This document shows, piece by piece, positions 51,110-60,434 of a stretch of DNA of 64,000 bases. The DNA comes from Frateuria soli. Its GTDB lineage: Bacteria > Pseudomonadota > Gammaproteobacteria > Xanthomonadales > Rhodanobacteraceae. The stretch covers positions 496,001 to 560,000 of the forward strand of contig NZ_CP088252.1 of NCBI RefSeq assembly GCF_021117385.1, written 5' to 3'. The position numbers and the translations under genes are program-made. Within the stretch, counting starts at the first letter, position 1. Each line of letters starts with the position of its first letter. Under the pieces are notes generated by a model that was not told the origin of the DNA, searched no databases, and saw only the letters and a list, made by a program, of their open reading frames with translations.

Positions 51110-54100
51110 ATGTGCGGTCCCATGCACGACAGCCCGCCCGCCCCGCCGCCCGAAGCCCGCCTGCGCACCCTGCGCGAGGCGCTCGCGGGCGTGTCCAGCC
51201 GCGACTTTGGCCGCCTGCTTGGCCGCTGGCGCGTGCTTTCGCGCCAGCCGGACGCGCGCAAGCTCGAGGCGCTGGCGGCCGACATCGCCGCCTCGGCGGC
51301 CAGGCGGCAGGTGCGCGCGGAGGCCAAGCCGGCAATCCGGCTGGACGAATCGCTGCCGATCAGCGCGCGTGCCGACGAGATCGTCGAGCTGATCCGCAGG
51401 CACCAGGTCGTGGTGATCGCCGGCGAAACCGGTTCGGGCAAGACCACCCAGCTGCCCAAGCTGTGCCTGGCCGCCGGGCGCGGCGAGGCGGGCATGATCG
51501 GCTGTACCCAGCCGCGCCGCCTGGCCGCGCGCTCGGTGGCACGGCGCGTGGCGGAGGAGCTGGGCACGCCGCTGGGCGAGCAGGTCGGCTTCCAGGTGCG
51601 CTTCACCGACCAGGTGTCCGAGCGCACGCTGGTCAAGTTCATGACCGATGGCATCCTGCTGGCCGAGACCCAGCGAGATCCATGGCTGTCGGCCTACGAC
51701 ACGGTGATCATCGACGAGGCGCACGAGCGCAGTCTCAACATCGATTTCCTGCTCGGCTACCTCAAGCGGCTCGCCGCCAGGCGGCCGGAACTGAAGATCA
51801 TCGTCACCTCGGCGACGATCGACACCGCGCGCTTCGCCGAGCACTTCGACGACGCCCCGGTGGTCTCGGTCGAGGGCCGCGCCTACCCGGTGGAGGTGCG
51901 CTGGCGTCCCGCGGACGCTGCAGGAGCGCACCCGGTGCGCGACCGCGGCCCGCAGGCCCGCGACACGTCCGACCGCGTCCAGCAGGGCAGTGCCGAACAC
52001 GTCGGGCTGGTCATCGACGAGATCATGGCCGACCGCAGCCTCGGCGGCGGACCCGGCGACGTGCTGGTGTTCCTCCCCGGTGAACGCGAAATCCGCGACG
52101 CGCACCTGCTGCTCTCGCGCCGCCAGTACCGCGAGACCGAAGTGCTGCCGCTGTACGCGAGGCTGTCGGCGTCCGACCAGGACCGCGTGTTCAAGCCCGG
52201 GCCGAAGCGGCGGATCGTGCTGGCCACCAACGTGGCCGAAACCTCGCTCACCGTGCCGCGCATCCGCTACGTGGTCGACACCGGCAGCGCCCGGGTCATG
52301 CGCTACAGCCAGCGCAGCCAGCTCGAGCGCCTGCACGTGGAGCCGGTTTCGCAGGCGGCCGCCGACCAGCGCAAGGGTCGATGCGGCCGCATCGGGGCGG
52401 GCATCTGCTATCGCCTCTACGACGAGGCGGATTTCGAGAGCCGCGCGCGCTACACCGATCCGGAACTGCTGCGCTCGTCGCTCGCGAACGTGATCCTGCG
52501 GATGCTCTCGCTGAAGCTCGGCGAAGTGGAGGATTTCCCGTTCCTGGAGGCGCCCGATCCGCGCATGGTGGCCGACGGTTACCGTCGCCTGGCGGAAATC
52601 TCGGCGATCGACGAGCGTCGGCATCTGACCGCGATCGGCCGCCAGCTCGCGCGGTTGCCGATCGACGTCCAACTGGCGCGCATGCTGGTCGAGGCGCACG
52701 AGCGCCACGCCCTGCGCGAGCTGCTGGTGGTCGTTGCTTTCCTGTCGATCCAGGACCCGCGCGAGCGGCCCGCCGACGCGAGGCAGCAGGCCGATGCGGC
52801 GCATGCGGCGTTTGCCGACCCGAAGTCGGATTTCGTCGGCGTGCTCAATCTGTGGCGCGAGTACACGAAGGCGCACGAGGAACTCACGCAGTCGAAACTG
52901 CGCGACTGGTGCGGGCGGCATTTCCTTTCGTTCCTGCGCATGCGCGAGTGGCGCGAGCTGCACCGGCAGTTGTTGCTGGTGGTGGCGGAGCTGGGGTGGA
53001 ACCCCGCGGCTCCCTCTCCCCTGCGGGGAGAGGGCCGGGGTGAGGGGACACGCTCGCGAAGGACCACCGGCGAAGCGAACAAGACTCAGACTCCCTCTCC
53101 CCCGGCCTCGCCGGGGGAGAGGGTCGGGGACAGGACGCGCGCTTCGCGCAGCGAAGCGCAGGGTTCTCGCCGCTCCAGGACAGCTCCGGGCGAGCCCCGG
53201 CCCCTCACCCCAGCCCTCTCCCCGGAAGGGAGAGGGAGCGAAGATGCGGCAAGCGCGGAGCTCTACGAAGCGATTCACCGCTCCCTGCTCGCCGGGCTGC
53301 CCACCCAGGTCGGCCACAAGGACGAGAAGGGCGTCTACCGCTCCACCCGCGAGCGCAAGTTCCAGGTCTTCCCCGGCTCCGCGCTGGCCAAGGCACCGCC
53401 CGCCTGGATCTTCGCCGCGCAGATCCTGGACGTCGGTGGCCGCGTGTGGGGCATGAGCTGCGCGCGCGTGGAGCCGGCCTGGATCGAGCAGCAGGCCGCG
53501 CACCTGGTCAAGGCCAGCTGCCGCGACGCGCACTGGTCGCGCAAGCGCGGCACGGTGGTCGCCTACGAGCAGGTCAGCCTGTTCGGGCTGACCCTGGTCG
53601 AGCGTCGTCCGGTCACTTTCCAGCACCAAGACCCGGCGCTCGCGCACGCGATCTTCCTGCGCGAGGCACTGGCACGCGGCGACCTCGATGCACGCGCCGA
53701 TTTCGTGCGCGCCAACCAGCGCGTGCTGGCCCAGGCGCACGAGATCGAAGCCAAGCAGCGTCGCGAGGGCCTGCTGCGCGGTGAAGAGGAACTGGCGCGG
53801 TTCTTCGAAGGCAAGCTGCCCGAGGACGTCGCCAGTACGCGCGCGCTCGACGCCTGGTACAGCCGCGCACGCCCCACGGAGCAGGCCGCGCTGCGCTGGT
53901 CGCTCGAAGAAGTGATGGCCGGCGGCAGCGGGCTGGATCCGAAGGCGTTCCCCGCCACCCTCGAGCTCGTGCCGGAGGTGGCCGGTGGGGCGCCGGCCGC
54001 GCCGCAGCGCTACAAGCTCGAATACCGCTTCGTGCCGGGCGACGAGGCCGACGGCGTCACCCTGCAGCTGCCGCTGGCGATGCTCAATGCGTTGCCGGCC

Positions 54101-55309
54101 GCCCGCTGCGAGTGGCTGGTGCCTGGCCTGCTTGCCGACAAGGTGGCCGAGCTGATCCGTGGCCTGCCCAAGGCACTGCGGCGCAACTTCGTGCCGGCGC
54201 CTGATTTCGCGCGCGCATTCGCCGAAGCCGAGCTGCCGCGCGACCAACCGCTGATCCAGGCGCTGGCCGCTTTTCTCAGGCGCACCACCGGCGTGGACGC
54301 CCCGGTCGCCGAATTCGCCGCGGTGGAACTGCCACCCCATCTGAAGATGCGCTTCCGATTGCACGACGAGCGCGGCAAGACCCTCGCCACCAGCCGCGAC
54401 CTCGCCGCCCTGCGGACGCAATGGGAAACCCGGGCGCGCGAAGCCTTCTCGCGCAAGACCGACGTGGAGCTCACCCGCGAAGACATCACCCGCTGGGATT
54501 TCGAGGAGATTCCCGCGCAGGTGCGTTCGGAGGGCGGCCTGAATGCGTTCCCGGCGCTGGTCGACCTGGGCGAGGCGGCCGCGCTGCGCGTGTTCGAGCG
54601 CCGCGACGAAGCACTAGCCGCGCACCTGAAAGGCGTCGAGCGGCTGCTGCGCAACGCGCTCGCCAGCGAGATGAAGCAGGCCCGCCGACGTCTGCCGATC
54701 GCCAACCCGCTGTCGCTCAAGTACGCCCCGCTGGGCAGTGTCGACTCGTTGCGCGAGGACCTGGTCGAGGGCGGCTTCGCCGACCTGCTCGCGACGCACG
54801 ACCTCGATGCGCGCACGGCCGGCGATTTCGAGGCGCTGCGCACCGCGCTCGCGCGCGAGCTGTTTGCCGCGGCGGTCGAGCGGTTGAAACTGGTCGAGCC
54901 GATCATCGAAGCGCAGGCCGATCTCAAACCGTGGCTCGAGCCGCCATTGATCGGCTTCGCCCGCGCCAGCTACGATGACCTGCGCGAGCAGCTCGACGCG
55001 TTGCTGGCGCCCGGGTTCGCGCGCGAGCTGCCCAACGCCCGCCTGGCCCATTACCCGCGCTACCTCAAGGCCATGCGCCTGCGCGCCGAACGGCTGCGCC
55101 AGGATCCGGCCAGGGATCAGCAACGCATGCTGCAGGTGCTGCCGTACTGGCGCGAGTACCTTCGGCATCGGGCCGGGGGCGGGGCGGATCTCGACGAGCT
55201 GCGCTGGCTGATCGAAGAATGGCGCGTCTCCCTTTTTGCCCAGGAGCTCAAGACCGCCGAACCGGTTTCGGCCAAGCGTCTCGCCCGCGCCCTCGAAGCG
55301 TTGCCCTGA
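51110..55309 (+). CDS. hrpA: HrpA-type ATP-dependent RNA helicase with repeat insertions
   Basis: 1399 residues (E. coli HrpA ~1300). DEAH-box helicase: GETGSGKTTQLPKL (Walker A, about residue 105), TQPRRLAARSVARR, VIIDEAHERSLNIDF (DEAH, about 205), SATIDTARFAEHF, LVFLPGEREIRDAH, then the C-terminal domains and the DUF3418 extension. Two stretches are encoded by dispersed repeats: about residues 270-280 (AAGAHPVRDR) and about 633-710 (SPLRGEGRGEG, ASPGERVGDR, LTPALSPEGRGSE). ATG 51110 or 51122 both fit; no clear ribosome site separates them. Confidence 0.94.
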   Translation: MCGPMHDSPPAPPPEARLRTLREALAGVSSRDFGRLLGRWRVLSRQPDARKLEALAADIAASAARRQVRAEAKPAIRLDESLPISARADEIVELIRRHQVVVIAGETGSGKTTQLPKLCLAAGRGEAGMIGCTQPRRLAARSVARRVAEELGTPLGEQVGFQVRFTDQVSERTLVKFMTDGILLAETQRDPWLSAYDTVIIDEAHERSLNIDFLLGYLKRLAARRPELKIIVTSATIDTARFAEHFDDAPVVSVEGRAYPVEVRWRPADAAGAHPVRDRGPQARDTSDRVQQGSAEHVGLVIDEIMADRSLGGGPGDVLVFLPGEREIRDAHLLLSRRQYRETEVLPLYARLSASDQDRVFKPGPKRRIVLATNVAETSLTVPRIRYVVDTGSARVMRYSQRSQLERLHVEPVSQAAADQRKGRCGRIGAGICYRLYDEADFESRARYTDPELLRSSLANVILRMLSLKLGEVEDFPFLEAPDPRMVADGYRRLAEISAIDERRHLTAIGRQLARLPIDVQLARMLVEAHERHALRELLVVVAFLSIQDPRERPADARQQADAAHAAFADPKSDFVGVLNLWREYTKAHEELTQSKLRDWCGRHFLSFLRMREWRELHRQLLLVVAELGWNPAAPSPLRGEGRGEGTRSRRTTGEANKTQTPSPPASPGERVGDRTRASRSEAQGSRRSRTAPGEPRPLTPALSPEGRGSEDAASAELYEAIHRSLLAGLPTQVGHKDEKGVYRSTRERKFQVFPGSALAKAPPAWIFAAQILDVGGRVWGMSCARVEPAWIEQQAAHLVKASCRDAHWSRKRGTVVAYEQVSLFGLTLVERRPVTFQHQDPALAHAIFLREALARGDLDARADFVRANQRVLAQAHEIEAKQRREGLLRGEEELARFFEGKLPEDVASTRALDAWYSRARPTEQAALRWSLEEVMAGGSGLDPKAFPATLELVPEVAGGAPAAPQRYKLEYRFVPGDEADGVTLQLPLAMLNALPAARCEWLVPGLLADKVAELIRGLPKALRRNFVPAPDFARAFAEAELPRDQPLIQALAAFLRRTTGVDAPVAEFAAVELPPHLKMRFRLHDERGKTLATSRDLAALRTQWETRAREAFSRKTDVELTREDITRWDFEEIPAQVRSEGGLNAFPALVDLGEAAALRVFERRDEALAAHLKGVERLLRNALASEMKQARRRLPIANPLSLKYAPLGSVDSLREDLVEGGFADLLATHDLDARTAGDFEALRTALARELFAAAVERLKLVEPIIEAQADLKPWLEPPLIGFARASYDDLREQLDALLAPGFARELPNARLAHYPRYLKAMRLRAERLRQDPARDQQRMLQVLPYWREYLRHRAGGGADLDELRWLIEEWRVSLFAQELKTAEPVSAKRLARALEALP
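51918..51945. repeat. REP copy inside hrpA
   Basis: GCTGCAGGAGCGCACCCGGT then GCGCGACC, in frame in the coding sequence, between conserved helicase blocks. Confidence 0.7.
53008..53242. repeat. Three palindromic repeats in frame inside hrpA
   Basis: Copies at 53008-53047 (CTCCCTCTCCCC/GGGGAGAGGG), 53091-53130 and 53192-53240 (reverse orientation), all read through in one frame and adding ~75 residues of Pro/Gly/Arg-rich sequence. Confidence 0.9.
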
Positions 55310-55330
55310 CGACAGCACGACTCGCTCGTC

Positions 55331-55411
55331 TGTAGGAGCCCACTTGTGGGCGATGCTCTTTGCCCGGCAGAAGGGCACCAGGCATCGCCCACAAGTGGGC
55401 TCCTACGAGGG
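55331..55411. repeat. REP-type inverted pair
   Basis: TGTAGGAGCCCACTTGTGGG at 55331 and its inverse at ~55390, with ~35 bp between, in the gap between hrpA and relA. Confidence 0.93.
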
Positions 55412-55530
55412 TGGGCGCGGTGCCCGGGCAAGAGCGGTACGCGGGATCCGGCAGGGGCGACGGCGATACGCCACACAAGGGCCGACTGCGCGTCCGGCGT
55501 AGAATCTCCCGGTCGATCCGGGTCAACCGC

Positions 55531-57645
55531 ATGGTCCAGCTCACCCCTACCGCATCCTCACGCCTCACGGCCTGGCAGGCGCGCGCGTCCGCGTCGCCCC
55601 TGCTGGCGGCGGCGCTGGCGGCCTGCACGCCGGCGAGCGGGGCCGAGTGCGCGGACGTGCTCGACCTGCTCGCGATGCTCGGCTGCGACGCGCAGACCCA
55701 GGCCGCGGCAGTGTGGTTCGAGCTGGCGCAGCGTGACCCGTCGGCCTGGCAGGCGCACGCACCGTCCCTGCCGCCGGAAGTGCGGCGCCTGGTCGAAGGC
55801 CAGCTCGCCGCGGAGAAGGTCTGGGCCCTGCATGCCCAGCGCGAGACCGGCACCCAGGAGGGCCTGCGGCGCCTGTTGCTGGCGATCATCCGGGATTTGC
55901 GCGTGGTCTTCGTGCTGCTCGCGCGCCAGCTGGCCAAGATGCGCGGCGCCATCGCGCTGCCGGAGGCCGAGCGAGTCGCGCTGGCAAGACTCACCCGCGA
56001 CATCCACGCGCCGCTCGCCAACCGCCTGGGTATCTGGCAACTCAAATGGGAGCTGGAAGACCTCGCCTTCCGCTACCTGGAGCCGGAGACCTACAAGCGC
56101 ATCGCGCGCCTGCTGGACGAGCGCCGGGCCGATCGCGAGGCATTCATCGCCCAGGTACTGGCCGAGCTGGGCACCGCGTTGGCGGCTGCCGGCATCAAGG
56201 CCGATCTCGCCGGCCGCCCGAAGCACATCTATTCCATCTGGAAGAAGATGCATCGCAAGGGCCTGGAGTTCTCCGATCTCTACGACATCCGTGCGGTACG
56301 CATCCTTGTCGACAGCGTGGCCGACTGCTACGCCGCATTGGGCGTGGTGCACGCGCAATGGCAGCACCTGCCGCGCGAGTTCGACGATTACCTGGCCCGC
56401 CCCAAGGGCAACGGCTACCGCTCGCTGCACACCGCGGTGATCGGCCCGCAAGGCAAGACGCTGGAGGTGCAGATCCGCACCCACGCGATGCACCGCGACA
56501 ACGAGCTGGGCGTGGCCGCGCACTGGCGCTACAAGGAAGGCGGCGGCGCCGACGCCGAGTTCGAGGCCAAGATCGCCTGGATGCGCAAGCTGCTCGAGCC
56601 GCGCGCGGACGATGACGTGGCGGCCGAGCTGCGCACCGAACTGCTGGAAGACCGCGTCTACCTGCTCACGCCCAAGGGCGAGGTGTTCGACCTGCCGCAT
56701 GGCGCCACGGTGCTGGACTTCGCGTACTACGTGCACACCGAGGTCGGCCACCGCTGTCGCGGCGCCAGGGTGAACGGGCGCATCGTGCCGCTCATCCACC
56801 AGCCGCGCAGCGGCGACCGGGTGGAGATCATCACCGCGAAGAACGCCGAGCCGAGCCGCGACTGGCTCTCGCCCCACCACGGCTACCTCAACACCAGCCG
56901 CGCGCGCGAGAAGGCGCGCTCGTGGTTCCGCCGCGTTGCCTTCGATGCCAACCTCGCCGCCGGTCGCGCACTGCTCGAGCGCGAGTTGAAACGGCTGGCG
57001 CTGCCCAACGCCGACCTGTCGAAGCTGCCGGCGCAGTTCCACCTGAAGACCCACGAGGAGCTGCTGGTCGCGCTCGCGCTGGGCGAGGTCAACGGTGGGC
57101 AGATCGCACGCGTGCTGCAGGAGGCCGCGCACCCGGTCGAACCGTCACCATCACCGGCGCCGCCGGTCGCCCGCCATGCCACGCCCGACCAGGGCGCGCT
57201 GCGCATCGAGGGCGTGGGCAACCTGCTCACCGTGCTGGCGCGTTGTTGCCAGCCGCTGCCGGGCGATCCGGTGCGCGGCTTCATCACCAAGGGCCGCGGC
57301 GTGTCGGTGCACCGCGCCGATTGCGCCAGCCTGGCGCGGCTCGCGAGGCGCGATCCGGACCGCGTGATCGAGGTCGAGTGGGGCCGCGCCACGGCGCGGT
57401 CCTACCAGGTGGACATCGAGCTGCACGGTTTCGACCGCAAGGGGCTGCAGAAGGACGTGCTCAACCTGATCAGCAATGTCGGCACGCCGATCGTGGCCTC
57501 GTCGAGCCGGCTGCAAGGGCGCACCGGCGAGGTGGAGATGCGCTTCACCCTGCGCGTGAAGGACTTCGAACAGTTGTCGTCGCTGCTCGGCAAGCTGGTA
57601 TCACTGCCCAACGTGGTCGAGGCCAGGCGCGTCAGCGCAAGCTGA
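55531..57645 (+). CDS. relA: (p)ppGpp synthetase RelA
   Basis: 704 residues. A degenerate HD-like N-terminal domain lacks the usual H-D motif, as in RelA. The synthetase domain has HIYSIWKKMHRKGLEFSDLY DIRAVRI, ARPKGNGYRSLHTAVIGPQG and VQIRTHAMHRDNELGVAAHW; then a TGS domain (VYLLTPKGEVFDLPHGATVL DFAYYVH), a zinc-finger-like CCQPLPGD region and a C-terminal ACT domain. It makes (p)ppGpp when uncharged tRNA occupies ribosomes. ATG at 55531 gives the normal length. Confidence 0.95.
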   Translation: MVQLTPTASSRLTAWQARASASPLLAAALAACTPASGAECADVLDLLAMLGCDAQTQAAAVWFELAQRDPSAWQAHAPSLPPEVRRLVEGQLAAEKVWALHAQRETGTQEGLRRLLLAIIRDLRVVFVLLARQLAKMRGAIALPEAERVALARLTRDIHAPLANRLGIWQLKWELEDLAFRYLEPETYKRIARLLDERRADREAFIAQVLAELGTALAAAGIKADLAGRPKHIYSIWKKMHRKGLEFSDLYDIRAVRILVDSVADCYAALGVVHAQWQHLPREFDDYLARPKGNGYRSLHTAVIGPQGKTLEVQIRTHAMHRDNELGVAAHWRYKEGGGADAEFEAKIAWMRKLLEPRADDDVAAELRTELLEDRVYLLTPKGEVFDLPHGATVLDFAYYVHTEVGHRCRGARVNGRIVPLIHQPRSGDRVEIITAKNAEPSRDWLSPHHGYLNTSRAREKARSWFRRVAFDANLAAGRALLERELKRLALPNADLSKLPAQFHLKTHEELLVALALGEVNGGQIARVLQEAAHPVEPSPSPAPPVARHATPDQGALRIEGVGNLLTVLARCCQPLPGDPVRGFITKGRGVSVHRADCASLARLARRDPDRVIEVEWGRATARSYQVDIELHGFDRKGLQKDVLNLISNVGTPIVASSSRLQGRTGEVEMRFTLRVKDFEQLSSLLGKLVSLPNVVEARRVSAS

Positions 57646-57719
57646 ATGCACGGACTTCACCGTCGGGCGCGTGAAGTGGGCGATGCTAAGCTGGATTCGT
57701 TGCCACGAACGCATGGACC

Positions 57720-59429
57720 ATGAGCGGACGCAGAGACCATAACGGCCGCGACGGGCGCGCCGAACCCACGCTGGGCGATCTGGGCGATCTGGACTCGACG
57801 CGTCCGCGCGCGGACGACCCGGACGATCGCCTGCCGCCGATCTCCTTCCACACGCCGCGCAGTGCGCCGCCGGCGCGCCACCGGCGCGTGCGCCTGCGCA
57901 CCTGGCACGTCGTCGCGCTGGTGATCGTGCTGGTCCTGGGCGCCGGCGTGTGGGCGCTGCGCGAGTACCAGAGCAGCCTGCGCGACATGGTGCCGCGCAC
58001 CGAGCTCAACGATGTGCTGACCCGCGCCGACAAGGCGCTGCAGGACGGCCACCTGGACGGCACCGACGGCACCAGCGCGCGCGAGCTCTACCAGGGCGCG
58101 CGCGCGCTCGAACCGGACAACGACCGTGCCCGCGAGGGCCTGCACCAGGTCGGCATGGCCGAGCTCTCGCGCGCCGACACCGCGTTCCGTGCCGGCCGCC
58201 TGGACGAGGCGCAGCAGGAACTCACCGTCGCCCGCGAGCTGCTCGGCGGCGGCAGTGACGTGGACCGGCTCGATCGCATGATCAGTCAGGCGCGCGGCGC
58301 CGCGCAGCCGGCCGACGACCTGGTCGAGCGTGCGCAGCAGGCGCTCGACGCCGGCAGGCTGACCGGCAAGGACGGCGCCGGTGCGCTCTACCAGCAGATG
58401 CTCGCCGCTGACCGAGACAACGCGATCGCCCAGCACGGCCTGGACCAGGTGGGCGCGGGCCTGGCCGCGCAGGCACGTGCCGCGCTGGCCCATGGCGACG
58501 CGACGACCGCCGCGTCCACCATCGACCAGCTGGCCGCGCTGCTGCCCAGCTATGGCGATCTTCCCGCGTTGCGCGCCGCGCTCGCGCAAGCGCAGCACCA
58601 GAGCGACGGCGCGTTGCAGGAGGCCATTTCGCAAGGCCAGCAGGCGCTGCGCGACGGCCGCATCGCGGGTGCGGGCGACGATACCGCGCTGGCGCACTTC
58701 CAGGCCGCGCTCAAGCTGGATCCGGACAACGTGCAGGCCCGCGCCGGGCTCGGCCAGGTGGCCCAGGCGCTGGTGGTGCAGGCCAACGCGGCGCTCGACG
58801 CCGACGATACCGAGCAGGCCGCGCACCTGCTCGACCAGGCCGAGGCGCTGGCGCCGAAGTCCGCCGACCTCGCCGCCGCGCGTGCGCGCCTGATTGCCAA
58901 GGCCGCGCCGGCCAGTCCGCCCACACCCGCGCAACCCGCGCCCGAGACGAAGGAACCTCCGCCGCCCCCGCCGCCGGAGCTGACCGCGGACCAGATCGAG
59001 CAGGTCGCCGAACTGGTGCGTCGCGCCCGCACCGCCGCCACCCAGGGCCGGATCATGCTGCCGCCGGGCGAAAGCGCGTACGACCTCTACCGCAACGCGC
59101 TGGCCATCGACGGCAACAACCAGGCCGCGCTGCAGGGCCTGGAAGACCTGCCCAACCTGGTGGTGCAGCTGTTCAACCAGTCCCTCGCCAGCGGTGAGCT
59201 GGGCAAGGCCGGCGAACTGCTCGGTGCGCTGGGCGACCTTTCGCCGGGCGATTCCAGTGAAAGCGTGCTGCGCGAGCGGCTGGTCGATGCCTGGCTGGAT
59301 CAGGCCGAGCAACAGCTCGACCGCGGCGATCGCGGCAACGCCGCGCAGTCGATCGAGCAGGCGCGCCGGCTCGCGCCCTACCTGCCGCGCGTGAGCGAAC
59401 TTTCGCGCCGTCTGCAATCCGGCCACTGA
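57720..59429 (+). CDS. Membrane-anchored TPR-like protein of unknown function
   Basis: 569 residues. A Pro/Asp-rich cytoplasmic tail, one transmembrane helix (VVALVIVLVLGAGVWALREY near 65-85), then many helical repeats of ~34-40 residues, for example ALDADDTEQAAHLLDQAEAL and GQQALRDGRIAGAGDDTALA. A Pro-rich hinge near 405 (PPTPAQPAPE) precedes a last helical block. It lies 11 bp upstream of the epimerase gene and is likely co-transcribed with it. No function assigned. Confidence 0.75.
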   Translation: MSGRRDHNGRDGRAEPTLGDLGDLDSTRPRADDPDDRLPPISFHTPRSAPPARHRRVRLRTWHVVALVIVLVLGAGVWALREYQSSLRDMVPRTELNDVLTRADKALQDGHLDGTDGTSARELYQGARALEPDNDRAREGLHQVGMAELSRADTAFRAGRLDEAQQELTVARELLGGGSDVDRLDRMISQARGAAQPADDLVERAQQALDAGRLTGKDGAGALYQQMLAADRDNAIAQHGLDQVGAGLAAQARAALAHGDATTAASTIDQLAALLPSYGDLPALRAALAQAQHQSDGALQEAISQGQQALRDGRIAGAGDDTALAHFQAALKLDPDNVQARAGLGQVAQALVVQANAALDADDTEQAAHLLDQAEALAPKSADLAAARARLIAKAAPASPPTPAQPAPETKEPPPPPPPELTADQIEQVAELVRRARTAATQGRIMLPPGESAYDLYRNALAIDGNNQAALQGLEDLPNLVVQLFNQSLASGELGKAGELLGALGDLSPGDSSESVLRERLVDAWLDQAEQQLDRGDRGNAAQSIEQARRLAPYLPRVSELSRRLQSGH

Positions 59430-59440
59430 CCGGAGCCGGC

Positions 59441-60286
59441 ATGACCGTCGTGGTGTTCGGGGCCAGCGGCCAGATCGGCCATTTCCTGTTGCCGCGGCTG
59501 CGTTCGCGCGGCGAGCGGGTGATCGCGGTGAGCCGCGAGCCGCACGCCGACTGCGAGGGGGTGCGCTGGGTGCGCGGTGGCCTGCCCGACGGAGTACCCA
59601 CGCTGCCGCCGGCCTCCGCCATCGTCAGTTGCGGCCCGCTGCTGCCGTTCGCGCGCTGGCTCGCGACGGCGGCCCCGGCCGGCTCGCCGAGCGTGGTCGC
59701 CACCAGCTCGATGAGCGCGCAGAGCAAGCGCGACTCCGAGGTGCCGGCCGAGCGCGATGTCGCGCGCCAGTTGAAGCAGGGCGAGGAGGAGCTGGCCGCA
59801 GCCTGCGCGGTGCTGGGCTGCGCATGGACCGTGCTGCGCCCCACGCTGATCTATGGGGCCGGTCGCGACAAGACCCTGACCCCGATCGCACGGCGCGCGA
59901 TGCGCACGCGCATTTTTCCCCGGCCCGCCGGCACCGGCCTTCGCCAGCCCGTCCACGCCGACGACGTCGCGCTGGCCACGCTGGCCGCGATCGACCGCCC
60001 GGCCAATCGCGTGCTGATGCTGGGCGGCGGCGAGCGACTGACCGCTGGCGAAATGTTCGCCCGCGTCCAACGCAGCCTGCCGGTGGCGACGTTGCCGCTG
60101 CCCGTGCCGGCGTGGCTCCTGCACCGGGCGCGCCACGTCATTCCGCGCCTGCGCGGGCCGCTGGCGAGGCTGGAGTCGGATCTGGTCGCCGACAACAGCG
60201 AGCTGGAACGCCTGCTCGACGTGCACCCGCGGCCATTCCGCCCGGACGCCAATTGCTGGCGCGATGGCGACTGCGCAGCCGGTTGA
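59441..60286 (+). CDS. NAD-dependent epimerase/dehydratase-like protein
   Basis: 281 residues, short-chain dehydrogenase fold: MTVVVFGASGQIGHFLLPRL (Rossmann G-x-x-G-x-x-G) and the later YGAGRDKTLTPIARRAMRT region, with QPVHADDVALATLAAIDR. The usual Y-x-x-x-K is not obvious, so it may be an atypical NAD(P)H-binding protein. Substrate unknown. Confidence 0.8.
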   Translation: MTVVVFGASGQIGHFLLPRLRSRGERVIAVSREPHADCEGVRWVRGGLPDGVPTLPPASAIVSCGPLLPFARWLATAAPAGSPSVVATSSMSAQSKRDSEVPAERDVARQLKQGEEELAAACAVLGCAWTVLRPTLIYGAGRDKTLTPIARRAMRTRIFPRPAGTGLRQPVHADDVALATLAAIDRPANRVLMLGGGERLTAGEMFARVQRSLPVATLPLPVPAWLLHRARHVIPRLRGPLARLESDLVADNSELERLLDVHPRPFRPDANCWRDGDCAAG

Positions 60287-60434
60287 GCGTGTGCCACGTG
60301 CCCGGTCGTGGCCACAAATCCGCCATCTCCAGACCCGCTCCGCCGGTGGGCGTTCAGATGCGCGCCGGGTGGCACGCCCTATCATCGGCACTCACACTGG
60401 ATCCAGGTTCCCGACCTTGGCACTGATCTCTCGC

